From the NCBI GenBank assembly GCA_022822575.1, contig JAJEBJ010000255.1, forward strand, positions 1 to 10,619: a DNA stretch of 10,619 bases, in the 5' to 3' direction. Source of the DNA: Alphaproteobacteria bacterium. GTDB taxonomy: Bacteria; Pseudomonadota; Alphaproteobacteria; SP197. The notes below the pieces were generated by a model, which saw only the letters and a list, made by a program, of their open reading frames with translations, made no database searches and was not told the DNA's origin. Below are positions 1-7,633 of this stretch, piece after piece. Made by a program: the position numbers and the translations under genes. Position 1 is the first letter of the stretch, and every line of letters begins with the position of its first letter.

Positions 1-333
1 GGCTCTTGTAGGCCTCGACGGCGGCATCAGGCGCGATGTCCTCAAGGCTGGTGCGCACGACATAGACCCCGTCGAAGCGGGCCTCCCGGTCGATCTTCTC
101 CCGACGCCGGCTCCAGGTGAGGGAGGTGTCGGTGATGGCGATGGCGAAGTGCTTCTCGACCTTGCGGCGGTTGGCCTCGCGGCCGACCCGGCGGCCGATC
201 CACGCGGCTCCTTTGAGGGTTCCGGCGCGGACCGGACCGATGCGACGATCGCCTCCAGCGCCTCCTCGGTGGCCTCCAGCAGGTCCTCGTGCTTGCGACC
301 GCGTTCCTCCCGCAGGCGCGGGCTGAGGCTAAA
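1..333 (-). pseudogene. IS1634-type transposase fragment, frameshifted and truncated
   Basis: The minus strand encodes a piece from the middle of an IS1634/IS1549-like (IS4-group) DDE transposase. Two frames are needed. From about 333 down to about 245 one frame reads PRLREERGRKHEDLLEATEE, a helical segment seen in this family. From about 240 down to the window edge the next frame reads GREANRRKVEKHFAI, then ITDTSLTW, then DGVYVVRTSL and AYKS, all landmark strings of IS1634 transposases. The frame change, around 231-247, fits loss of one base. The N-terminal part of the transposase is missing: recognisable homology starts right at the stop codon of the neighbouring ligase gene. The C-terminal part would lie beyond the left edge. 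No terminal inverted repeat or target duplication is visible. It is best read as a dead IS remnant. The family call rests on recalled sequence patterns. Confidence 0.65.
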
Positions 334-1693
334 CGACCTCGAGGTAGCGTTCCCGCTCACCGGCGCTGACATGGCGGCGCAGCCTCGCGTCCTCGTGGAA
401 CCGCGTCGCCACGAAATGATCGATGAAGGTGTTGCCAAAGAGGGCGCGTGCCGCCTGGCTCGCATCGAGGCGTTCCGCAGCCTCTGCGAGGCTGCGTGCA
501 AGACGCGGGACGCCAGGTGGTGTGTCATCGGGCCCTCCGCCCGTAATGGGCGCCGGCAGGTCCATGTCCTTGTCAATGCCGTGAAGCGCCGCGCCAAGAG
601 TCGCCGCAATGGCAAGGTAGGGGTTGGTGTCGGCGCCCGGAAGGCGGAATTCGATGCGCGCCTGATCTTCCGGTGCGGGAACGGCCCGCACCGCCGCGGC
701 ATAGTTTTCGACAGCCCAGGTTGCCGTCTTCGGCGCCCAGTTTCCCGGCGCCAGGCGGCGATAGGCATTGACGGTGTGGGCCACCATGGCGGTGAGGTCA
801 CCGGTGAGTCCCACCACGCCGGCGACAGCCTGGCGCATGGTCGTGCTCATGGCATCCGTCGCCTCGGCGTCGTGGAACAGGGGCCGGCCGCTGGCACCGT
901 CGGCAAGCGAGAGGTGAACATGGCCTGAGAGTCCGGGATGGGAGGCGCCGAGCTGGGCCATGAAACTCGCTGTCATGCCCTGGCGCCGTGCATGGGCCTT
1001 GGTCAAGGTCTTGAAGATGACGGCATCGTCAGCGGCCTTCAGGGGATCGCCTGCTTCGAGAGTCGCCTCGAAACAGCCGGGCCCGAGTTCGAGACCGAGG
1101 CTGAAGAGATCGATGTCCGCCTCGCAGACCAGTCCTTCAAGGGATGTCACGTAATCGCTGTAGATGGCGGCCGACTGGCTGCCCCAGCAACGGTTGTCGG
1201 CTGCGAAGAGTCCGATCCGGTCGCCGAACCCGTTCGTGCGCAGGGATTCCGCCGTCTCCGTCAGCACGTGGAACTCGAATTCCATGGCGGCGTGGACGGC
1301 GTACCCCGCATCCGCCGCGCGGGCGATCTGGGCGGCGAGCACCTGACGCGGGCTCAAGGCGCGCGACGGGCCGTCATAGTCGGCGAAAACGATGAACGAA
1401 TCCTTCTCGAACGGCCAACTCCGCACGCTCGTCCAGTCGAGGACGACAGGCTCGCCCACGAACGGTGGCGAACCGGTCACCTCTTCGGCGGTATCCCACT
1501 TGTGGAGTACGTTGACGAAGGTCCCGGATACAGCAAAGGTCGTCGCAATATCGTCAAGCCTGAGGCGGCGGCCCCGCAGGCTGCCATCGAGATCGGGAAT
1601 GACGACATGGCCAATACGCTTGCCCGCCTCGCGCAGCCGCGAAAGGGCGTCGTTTACTGACGGCAAACGTTCAGGACTCGAGGGCACGGGCAT
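329..1693 (-). CDS. Glutamine synthetase-family protein (PuuA/FluG-like ATP-dependent amide ligase)
   Basis: A 454-aa protein of the glutamine synthetase superfamily, which joins the gamma-carboxyl of glutamate to ammonia or an amine using ATP. The N-terminal beta-grasp region contains DLDGSLRGRRL (about 34-44). The catalytic domain shows MEFEF (metal-ligand glutamates about 138 and 140), ELGPGCFE (about 202-209), SGHVHLS (His258 region), NAYRRLAPGNWAP (about 309-321) and ARIEFR with PGADTNPYLA. The Lys usual in the ATP-binding strand (FMAK) is Gln here (FMAQ, about 244-247), as in neither true GlnA nor most PuuA sequences I recall. The sequence is closer to gamma-glutamyl-polyamine/FluG-type ligases than to GlnA, so the amine substrate is unknown. 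The chosen ATG at 1693 overlaps the fghA end by 23 nt. An in-frame ATG at 1747, with GAGGG just upstream, would add 18 non-conserved residues. It is the last gene of the formaldehyde operon, and an IS remnant begins at its stop. Confidence 0.85.
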   Translation of the reverse strand: MPVPSSPERLPSVNDALSRLREAGKRIGHVVIPDLDGSLRGRRLRLDDIATTFAVSGTFVNVLHKWDTAEEVTGSPPFVGEPVVLDWTSVRSWPFEKDSFIVFADYDGPSRALSPRQVLAAQIARAADAGYAVHAAMEFEFHVLTETAESLRTNGFGDRIGLFAADNRCWGSQSAAIYSDYVTSLEGLVCEADIDLFSLGLELGPGCFEATLEAGDPLKAADDAVIFKTLTKAHARRQGMTASFMAQLGASHPGLSGHVHLSLADGASGRPLFHDAEATDAMSTTMRQAVAGVVGLTGDLTAMVAHTVNAYRRLAPGNWAPKTATWAVENYAAAVRAVPAPEDQARIEFRLPGADTNPYLAIAATLGAALHGIDKDMDLPAPITGGGPDDTPPGVPRLARSLAEAAERLDASQAARALFGNTFIDHFVATRFHEDARLRRHVSAGERERYLEVV

Positions 1694-2507
1694 GGTGCTC
1701 GAAATGACTGGCGAGAAAGCTCTGGATGAACCAGTAGCTGTGGTCATAGCCCTCGCGCATGTTGAGCGTCAGCGGCTGTCCGGCGTCCTTGCAGACGGCG
1801 GCCAGCGCATCGGGAAGCAGGTTGGGAAGGAATTCGTCCTCGGTCCCCTGGTCGGCGAGGATCGGCGTCGTGCGGTGACCGGAGCGGATCAGGTCGACGA
1901 CATCGTAGCGCCGCCAGGCCTCCTGGTCATCGCCGAGATAACGCTGCAATGCATCGATTCCCATCTGGCAGCCCATGAGGGAATTCATCGGCGCCAGTGC
2001 CGAAACCGAACGGAACATGCCGGGATTCTTGAGGGCGAGGGACAGCGCTCCGTGGCCGCCCATGGAATGCCCGAAGATGCTCATCCTCTGCGGATCGCCG
2101 GGAAAGGCATCGGCAATGACACCGGGAAGCTCGCGGATGATGTAGCTCTCCATGCGATAGTGCCGGGACCAGGGTTCGACGGTCGCATCAAGGTAGAATC
2201 CCGCCCCCGTTCCGAAGGCCCAGTCGTCGTCTTCGCCGTCGATGCCGGTGTTGCGCGGGCTGGTATCAGGGGCGACCACGAGAAACCCGGCGTCCGCTGC
2301 CAGGCGCTGGGCGCCGGCCTTGATGGTGAAATTCTCTTCCGTGCAAGTCAGGCCCGACAGCCACAGGAGGATCGGCACCCTTTCCTGCGACGCTGCCGGA
2401 GGCGTGAACACGGACAATCCCATGGGAAGGCCGATTTCACGTGAGGCGTGCCGGTAGAACCCCTGCGTGCCACCGTGACACCGGCTGAGCGAGACGGTTT
2501 CCACCAT
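1671..2507 (-). CDS. fghA: S-formylglutathione hydrolase
   Basis: A 278-aa cytosolic serine hydrolase (esterase D family) that splits S-formylglutathione into formate and glutathione, the last step of glutathione-dependent formaldehyde oxidation. The family signature is nearly continuous: LSGLTCTEENF (about 50-60), KAGAQRLAA, VAPDTSPR (about 78-85), DDDWAFGTGAGFYLDAT (about 93-109) and the nucleophile elbow FGHSMGGHGA with Ser148. The other likely triad members are Asp224 in DQGTEDEFLP and His256 in YDHSYWF. The length matches the family (about 275-285 aa). The start ATG lies only 3 nt after the stop of the class III alcohol dehydrogenase gene, so the two are surely co-transcribed. No strong Shine-Dalgarno is visible, which fits translational coupling. 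Its own end overlaps the downstream ligase gene. Confidence 0.97.
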   Translation of the reverse strand: MVETVSLSRCHGGTQGFYRHASREIGLPMGLSVFTPPAASQERVPILLWLSGLTCTEENFTIKAGAQRLAADAGFLVVAPDTSPRNTGIDGEDDDWAFGTGAGFYLDATVEPWSRHYRMESYIIRELPGVIADAFPGDPQRMSIFGHSMGGHGALSLALKNPGMFRSVSALAPMNSLMGCQMGIDALQRYLGDDQEAWRRYDVVDLIRSGHRTTPILADQGTEDEFLPNLLPDALAAVCKDAGQPLTLNMREGYDHSYWFIQSFLASHFEHHARALES

Positions 2508-2510
2508 GGT

Positions 2511-3617
<1,107 letters not shown>

Positions 3618-3620
<3 letters not shown>

Positions 3621-3634
3621 GGCAACCTCCCGGT
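3618..3634 (-). promoter_or_regulatory. Strong ribosome binding site deciding the frmA start
   Basis: On the minus strand GGGAGG lies a few bases before the ATG at 3620. It supports this start over the in-frame ATG at 3743, which would overlap the preceding HAD gene and add 41 non-family residues. Confidence 0.75.
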
Positions 3635-3675
3635 CTCGTTGAACAGGGTCATGGTGGCGGCGCGCCGGGGACAAT

Positions 3676-4416
3676 TCAAGACGTGGATTCCCCCTGTTCG
3701 GCGAGTACGCCCGGCAGGTCCGCCACGCTGTCGATGACAACATCGAACCAGGGCGCGAGCTGGTCCCGGGTGGCGCTTCCGGTCAACACGCCAATGGCGG
3801 CGCCGAAGCCCGCGGCCCGGGCCATTCCGGCATCGGCTGCGGCATCGCCGATCATTGCCACTTCACGGGGATCCAGTCCGGTGTGTCGGCAGAAAGCCTC
3901 GCCCATGCCGGGGCCGGGCTTGCCGCCAAATCCGCCGTCGGCGCCGCACACGAAGGCGAGGTGATCACGGATTCCCAGTTGCTGCGCGGCCAGTTCCGCC
4001 AGTTCCGTGTCATCGTTCGTGGCGATGCCGAGGTAGTAGCCGGCTGTGGCGAGTTGGTGGAAGAGGGCGGGCATGTCCGCCGTCGCGACCAGACCGTCCA
4101 GCGAGGTCTCGCGGAAGACTTCGAAGAGCAGGCCTTCCATGTCGGCAGGCGCCGTCTCTGCGAGGATGGCATCCCAGCACCGGGCGATGTCCTGATTGGT
4201 GCCGCTGGCCAGCATGGAATCGACTTCGAAGACGCCCCGGGATCGGTCGTATCCGGCTTCACGGAGCAGGTGATCGGCGACGTCAGGTTGCCCGGCCGCC
4301 TTGGCGACGCGCGAGGCCGCTTCGCAGAACGCCGGAATCCAGGTCTCGTTGAAGGCGACGAGGGTCCCGTCCTTGTCGAAGAGCAGACCCCTGATGGCGC
4401 GTTTCCCGCCCGTCAT
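3676..4416 (-). CDS. HAD-superfamily phosphatase, Gph-like
   Basis: A 246-aa haloacid dehalogenase-type hydrolase resembling phosphoglycolate phosphatases. All four HAD motifs are present: FDKDGT (nucleophile Asp14, acid/base Asp16), the motif II Thr133 in IATND, Lys166 in GGKPGPG, and the metal-binding GDAAADAG with Asp191. The roughly 80-residue helical insert after motif I is a C1-type cap, placing it in subfamily IA. The start ATG overlaps the stop of the upstream kinase gene as ATGA (4413-4416), so the two are translationally coupled. A frame extension upstream to 4500 would run inside the kinase gene and is not needed. The substrate is not readable from sequence. The pairing suggests it acts on a phosphoester made by, or related to, the kinase product, but it could equally be a general housekeeping phosphatase. 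Confidence 0.9.
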   Translation of the reverse strand: MTGGKRAIRGLLFDKDGTLVAFNETWIPAFCEAASRVAKAAGQPDVADHLLREAGYDRSRGVFEVDSMLASGTNQDIARCWDAILAETAPADMEGLLFEVFRETSLDGLVATADMPALFHQLATAGYYLGIATNDDTELAELAAQQLGIRDHLAFVCGADGGFGGKPGPGMGEAFCRHTGLDPREVAMIGDAAADAGMARAAGFGAAIGVLTGSATRDQLAPWFDVVIDSVADLPGVLAEQGESTS

Positions 4417-5261
4417 GATGCCGCCAGCCGCTGGCGACGCCAGGCAATCTCGCGATACCACGGCGTCCCGTCCCGGGCACGCTGGCGGCGCACCAGGCAC
4501 CAGGCGAGGGACACGGCAAGGGCGACACGGATCCAGTTCGCCAGGGCCTTCGCCTCGCCTCTCATGCCGGTGGCAGCAAGGAGGGTCCGGCGCTCATCTT
4601 CCGTGAGATCGGCCTCAGACGCGAAGTAGGCCGGATCCCACAGCGGGTGGCAGAGAGCTGCATACTCCCAGTCCAGGAAAGTGATTCTCTTTCCATCATC
4701 GATGATGTTTTGCGGCACGGGATCGACATGCGAGGCGACCGGCGCGGCGTCTCCGGGGTGGCAGACATGTCTCATGGCGTCTACAGCGGCCCACCCGGCG
4801 CCGAAGGCGTCCGGCGCTTCAGGCGAGGTGCATCCGGCCTCGTCGAGATAGGTCTCGAGCTTCTCCCAGGGATCCATCACGCCGGCAAACCCGGTGGCTT
4901 GTCTGAGTTTCTGGAAGGCTTGGCCCAACCTCTGCAGGACAGGTGTGGCGAAGGGGCGTTCCATGGTGTCCAGGGTCTGACCGTCCGCGAAACGATAGAG
5001 AATCAGCCCTCTTCCGGGATCGGCCGACAGCACCTGTGGCGCGACGCCAAGGGATGACGCCCACTTCATGTGATCGCATTCCCGGGAACGGTCGACGAGA
5101 TCCGTGGTTCCGCTTCCGGCAAGACGCAGGACGACGTCGTCCCCGGCAACAAGGAGACGCACGGCCCGGTTCGCGCTGCCACAATAGATGTCGGTGATCC
5201 GCAGATCGCGCGGATCGTAACCGAGATGTTCGAGGGCACAGGCGATCTCCGGTTGTGTCAT
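4413..5261 (-). CDS. Choline kinase/LicA-like phosphotransferase (APH superfamily)
   Basis: A 282-aa kinase of the aminoglycoside phosphotransferase/choline kinase fold. The N-lobe contains SANRAVRLLV and VVLRLAGSGTTDLVDR (about 43-58), which match the NRNY...YVLRIPG-GTEELIDR pattern of LicA/choline-kinase-type proteins. The catalytic loop is SHVDPVPQNII (Asp180, Asn185) and the metal-binding motif is FLDWEYA (Asp197, Glu199), the DWEYA form typical of choline and thiamine kinase relatives rather than antibiotic-modifying enzymes. The expected role is ATP-dependent phosphorylation of a small amino-alcohol or related hydroxyl compound; the substrate is inferred, not shown. An AAGGTG Shine-Dalgarno stands about 7 nt before the ATG. 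It is the first gene of the five-gene operon and diverges from the UDG-like gene across only 48 nt. Confidence 0.87.
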   Translation of the reverse strand: MTQPEIACALEHLGYDPRDLRITDIYCGSANRAVRLLVAGDDVVLRLAGSGTTDLVDRSRECDHMKWASSLGVAPQVLSADPGRGLILYRFADGQTLDTMERPFATPVLQRLGQAFQKLRQATGFAGVMDPWEKLETYLDEAGCTSPEAPDAFGAGWAAVDAMRHVCHPGDAAPVASHVDPVPQNIIDDGKRITFLDWEYAALCHPLWDPAYFASEADLTEDERRTLLAATGMRGEAKALANWIRVALAVSLAWCLVRRQRARDGTPWYREIAWRRQRLAAS

Positions 5262-5271
5262 GGCAGCGCAC

Positions 5272-5299
5272 CTTGCCGCCGGACGCCGCGACTGGCAAG
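5272..5299. repeat. Short inverted repeat between the divergent kinase and UDG-like genes
   Basis: CTTGCC (5272-5277) and GGCAAG (5294-5299) form a perfect 6-bp inverted repeat with a 16-nt spacer, inside the 48-nt gap between two divergent start codons. It could be an operator serving both sides, but six-base arms are short enough to occur by chance. No convincing -35/-10 pair was seen in the gap; promoters may lie inside the opposing genes. Confidence 0.25.
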
Positions 5300-5309
5300 A
5301 CTGCCGGTC

Positions 5310-5900
5310 ATGGCCGACAGCCTCGCCATCCTGCTGGAGGAAATCCGCGCCTGCCGAACGTGCGCCGGAGCCCTTCCCTGCGGTCCGCGGCCCGTCATCC
5401 GGGCCGAAACGGGCGCGCGATTACTGATTATCGGACAGGCCCCGGGCTCCCGTGTCCATGCCAGCGGCATTCCCTGGGACGATGCCAGCGGTGATCGTCT
5501 GAGGACGTGGATGGCTGTCGACCGGACCGTCTTCTACGACACCCGGCACATTGCCATCATGCCCATGGGATTCTGTTATCCCGGCAGGGACAGGTATGGT
5601 GGCGACCGGCCGCCGCGCCCGGAGTGTGCACCCTTGTGGCATGAACGGGTCCTCAAGCACCTGCCGGCAGTCGAACTCACCCTGCTGGTGGGACGTTACG
5701 CCCAGGTGCACTATCTGCCGCCGGCGAGACGAATGACCATGACCGAAACCGTGTCGGCGTGGCGCGACCACCTGCCGTCCATTCTTCCCCTGCCTCATCC
5801 CTCGTGGCGCAACACGGCCTGGCTGCGGCGCCATCCCTGGTTTGCCAGTGACGTCCTTCCCGAACTCCGCCGTCGAACGGCCGCGTTGACCGGACCCTGA
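5310..5900 (+). CDS. Uracil-DNA glycosylase-superfamily protein with Fe-S cysteines
   Basis: A 196-aa protein of the uracil-DNA glycosylase superfamily (COG1573-like). The core shows LLIIGQAPGSRVHASG (about 38-53), followed by SGDRLRTWM, the position of the GEAPG...G.PF..AG..L motif of family 4 enzymes, and a C-terminal LPHPSWRNTAWL (about 161-172) at the HP[SA] motif. Four cysteines, Cys15-x2-Cys18 and Cys89-x16-Cys106, match the spacing of the [4Fe-4S] ligands of family 4/5 enzymes. The canonical acidic residues after GEAPG (..ED) are replaced by VH, so glycosylase activity cannot be assumed. It belongs to a group of alphaproteobacterial proteins usually annotated only as UDG family. The ATG at 5310 is chosen because family similarity starts at MADSLAILLEEIRACRTC; the frame is open further upstream but overlaps the kinase gene. 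Confidence 0.82.
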   Translation: MADSLAILLEEIRACRTCAGALPCGPRPVIRAETGARLLIIGQAPGSRVHASGIPWDDASGDRLRTWMAVDRTVFYDTRHIAIMPMGFCYPGRDRYGGDRPPRPECAPLWHERVLKHLPAVELTLLVGRYAQVHYLPPARRMTMTETVSAWRDHLPSILPLPHPSWRNTAWLRRHPWFASDVLPELRRRTAALTGP

Positions 5901-6131
5901 TCCCCCCTGCCGGTCTGTATCGGGGAGAAGAGGGTGCCGAGTTCCTGTGAAGTGTCGTGTCGATGAAGCCGGCGAAGAGGATACTGTCCATGGAAGTTCG
6001 ATCCTGGAATGTACCCGAGGGCCGGGTCTGGCAACGGATTTCCACCTCGACGAAGTTCTTCATCGCCGTGCACCGCAAGATTCCAGACCGGACTGCGCTT
6101 CCGGCGCCGTGATCGAATTCAAGCTGGCCGA

Positions 6132-6464
6132 CTATGCCAGGATTGCGGCGAGGCGGGCGAGCACGTCGTCCATGATCTGTTCGGGAATGGTTTCAAGGCG
6201 TTTCCCGTTCCGTGCGGTGAGATCGAGGACGCGCGGCTGGTCGCAACGGATCACACCGACTGTACGGGTACCCGCCCCGTCGAGCGAAACGGCGAAGCCG
6301 CGACGGCGGGCGAAGTTCCCTCCGGTCGTGATCGGAAGCACGACCGGTGTCCGGGTCAGCTGGTTGAACGGAGCCGGAGACACGATGACAACCGGCCGGG
6401 TTCCCTGTTGTTCGTGGCCGGCTGTGGGATCGAGGCTGACCAACCAGATTTCGCCCCGCAGCAT
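6132..6464 (-). CDS. chpB: ChpB/MazF-family endoribonuclease toxin
   Basis: A 110-aa type II toxin of the MazF/PemK fold, predicted to cleave mRNA at short sequence motifs. The signature is clear: RGEIWLVSLDPTAGHEQQGTRP (about 3-24) with the conserved Arg23, then VVIVSP, NQLTRTPVVLPITTGGNFAR with the catalytic-region Thr46/47, GFAVSL and CDQPRVLDL. The GHEQQGTRP and TGGNFAR strings are closest to the ChpB branch. The start codon shares one base with the antitoxin stop (TAATG, 6462-6466), so the toxin is translated by coupling to its antitoxin. The full length looks intact. It converges on the UDG-like gene across a 231-nt gap in which I recognise no further gene. Confidence 0.95.
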   Translation of the reverse strand: MLRGEIWLVSLDPTAGHEQQGTRPVVIVSPAPFNQLTRTPVVLPITTGGNFARRRGFAVSLDGAGTRTVGVIRCDQPRVLDLTARNGKRLETIPEQIMDDVLARLAAILA

Positions 6465-6721
6465 TACAGCAGTTCGTTACCGACAGGCGTAGCGTCGAGC
6501 CATGCGCGATCTCCGTCGTCATCCGGGGCACTGTCGTCGCATTGCGCGAGAAGCTCTTCAAGCGAGTAACTTGGACGGGTCCGGGGCGCAACAATGAGGC
6601 GACCATCCTCGACGCCGATATCCACCTTGGTGCCTACTCCAAGGTTCAGGACATCGAGCAGAGTCGGGGGCACGGCGAGCATGACTGAACCGCCGACCTT
6701 GCGCAGGTTAGTCGTGTGCAT
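6464..6721 (-). CDS. chpS: ChpS/MazE-family antitoxin (AbrB-type DNA-binding)
   Basis: An 85-aa antitoxin partner of the ChpB-like toxin. The N-terminal half, LRKVGGSVMLAVPPTLLDVL...GTKVDIGVEDGRLIV, is a swapped-hairpin AbrB/MazE DNA-binding domain. The C-terminal tail SYSLEELLAQCD...DRAWLDATPVGNELL matches the toxin-binding tail of ChpS (YSLDELLAQCD...TPAGDEIW). This tail is acidic, as expected for binding the MazF-type dimer. Two ATGs lie two codons apart; the one at 6721 is preferred because CGAGGGG (6728-6734) stands 6 nt upstream of it, while it abuts the ATG at 6727. The protein most likely represses its own promoter through the palindrome at 6742-6760. Confidence 0.93.
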   Translation of the reverse strand: MHTTNLRKVGGSVMLAVPPTLLDVLNLGVGTKVDIGVEDGRLIVAPRTRPSYSLEELLAQCDDSAPDDDGDRAWLDATPVGNELL

Positions 6722-6734
6722 TGGCATCCCCTCG
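6719..6734 (-). promoter_or_regulatory. Ribosome binding site deciding the chpS start
   Basis: CGAGGGG on the minus strand (6728-6734) lies 6 nt from the ATG at 6721 and 0 nt from the ATG at 6727, favouring the shorter protein. Confidence 0.65.
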
Positions 6735-6741
6735 AGTTATA

Positions 6742-6760
6742 CGTCAATATAACATTGACG
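6742..6760. promoter_or_regulatory. Palindromic operator of the chpSB operon
   Basis: CGTCAAT (6742-6748) and ATTGACG (6754-6760) form a perfect 7-bp inverted repeat around a 5-nt AT-rich centre. It overlaps the predicted -10 box of the toxin-antitoxin promoter and lies about 20 nt upstream of the antitoxin start, the expected place for autorepression by an AbrB/MazE-type antitoxin. The repeat is seen directly; binding is inferred. Confidence 0.7.
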
Positions 6761-6775
6761 GTGTCAGCTTGGCAA
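6747..6775 (-). promoter_or_regulatory. Sigma-70-type promoter of chpSB
   Basis: On the minus strand TTGCCA (-35, 6770-6775) is followed after exactly 17 nt by TTATAT (-10, 6747-6752). This is a good vegetative promoter in an otherwise GC-rich region and predicts a leader of about 20 nt before the antitoxin ATG. Confidence 0.65.
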
Positions 6776-6947
6776 GCACCTCGGCTGGCCGTCTCTCGAT
6801 GGTCCCGGTCAGCGCCTTGCTGCGGGTAACTCGTGTACCCAACTCTCTGACTGCACCTGCTTCGCCACCTCAGGCACCGGCGGCAGACTCTCTGTCGTCC
6901 GTCGCGCTTCGCTGTATGGTCGGGGAGCTTCGTCTTGCAGTGGTCGG

Positions 6948-6986
6948 CAGCCACAGGGCGTAATGCCTTCCCTTGTGACTCGGCTG
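6948..6986 (-). terminator. Possible hairpin downstream of the LysE-family gene
   Basis: Just after the LysE-family stop codon the minus strand can fold into an interrupted hairpin. CACA-A-GGG pairs with CCCTGTG around an 11-nt loop, and an outer CAGC/GCTG pair flanks it across a bulge. No U-tract follows, so it is at best a Rho-assisted or RNA-stabilising element. Confidence 0.25.
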
Positions 6987-6991
6987 CGGGT

Positions 6992-7627
6992 TCAGGAAAG
7001 CAGATCGCCCAGAGCATAGAATCCGAAGGCAAGGACAACCAGACCGGACCCGGCATTGAGCCAGGCCAGGCCCTTGCCTGTGAAGCTGGAACGCATCCAT
7101 GCGCTGATTGTGGCGAGGGTGAACCACCAGGCCGCGGCACCGGCCAGAATGCCGATGATGACCACCCAGGAATCGATGAGACCGTCGATGGCCTCCAGCA
7201 CGTGGATGGCGGCGAAAAGGGAGACGAAGGCGATGAAGGTGATCGGATTGAAGAGAGTCACCGCAAAGGCGGTGGCAAAGGCGTGCACCAGCGTTTCGTG
7301 ATTGGTTGAGCGCGCACGGGAAACGGCGGTGTACGAGAGGGTTTTCGACTTCCACACGGCGTGGCTGCCCAGAACGATCAGAATGACTCCGCCGAGGCCC
7401 TGGATGACCATGCGGTTCTCGGTCAGGAATGCTTCGGCGGCGCCGACCGAGAGGACAGCCAGAGCCCCGAACACGGTGTCGGACAGTGTCGCCCCCAGCC
7501 CGGTGGCGTAGCCGGTAAGCCTGCCGTCGAGCAGGGTCCTCTGGATGCACAGCACAGCGACCGGTCCGACGGGAGCGGCGACGAGGAACCCCACGATCAC
7601 GCCGGTGACAAGGAGATGGATGTCCAT
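6992..7627 (-). CDS. LysE/RhtB-family exporter
   Basis: A 211-aa inner-membrane protein of the LysE translocator superfamily, which exports amino acids or related small molecules. The N-terminal signature is strong: GVIVGFLVAAPVGPVAVLCI, then RTLLDGRLTGYATGLGA and TLSDTVFGALAV (about 8-58). Hydrophobic stretches predict six membrane segments, and a polar loop after about residue 95 (KSKTLSYTAVSRARSTNHE) precedes the second half with the conserved FNPITFIAF. Length (about 205-215 aa) is typical and the protein looks intact. It starts 6 nt after the MATE gene stop, so it is probably the second gene of a two-gene exporter operon. The substrate cannot be read from sequence. Confidence 0.9.
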   Translation of the reverse strand: MDIHLLVTGVIVGFLVAAPVGPVAVLCIQRTLLDGRLTGYATGLGATLSDTVFGALAVLSVGAAEAFLTENRMVIQGLGGVILIVLGSHAVWKSKTLSYTAVSRARSTNHETLVHAFATAFAVTLFNPITFIAFVSLFAAIHVLEAIDGLIDSWVVIIGILAGAAAWWFTLATISAWMRSSFTGKGLAWLNAGSGLVVLAFGFYALGDLLS

Positions 7628-7633
7628 TGCCGA

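Noticed and set aside
1671..1747. Alternative upstream start for the ligase at 1747.
   Set aside because: It would overlap fghA by 77 nt and add residues not seen in the family, although a GAGGG lies close to it, so it is not fully excluded.
4413..5261. Antibiotic (aminoglycoside) resistance kinase.
   Set aside because: The DWEYA motif and N-lobe pattern fit choline-kinase/LicA-type proteins, and the operon context is metabolic rather than resistance-related.
5901..5945. C-run followed by a G-run after the UDG-like gene, considered as a terminator.
   Set aside because: The possible stem is only about 4-5 bp around a loop of some 14 nt and no T-tract follows.
5963..6112. Small plus-strand ORF of 49 codons in the convergent gap, with basic residues (KFFIAVHRK).
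   Set aside because: I recognise no family, no convincing ribosome binding site precedes it, and a random ORF of this size is expected in GC-rich DNA. The rest of 5901-6131 shows nothing recognisable.
6824..6840. GGGTA...TACCC inverted repeat between the LysE and chpS genes.
   Set aside because: Arms of 5 bp are too short to stand out by chance and it lies upstream of the better-supported promoter. The rest of 6776-6947 shows no gene I can support.
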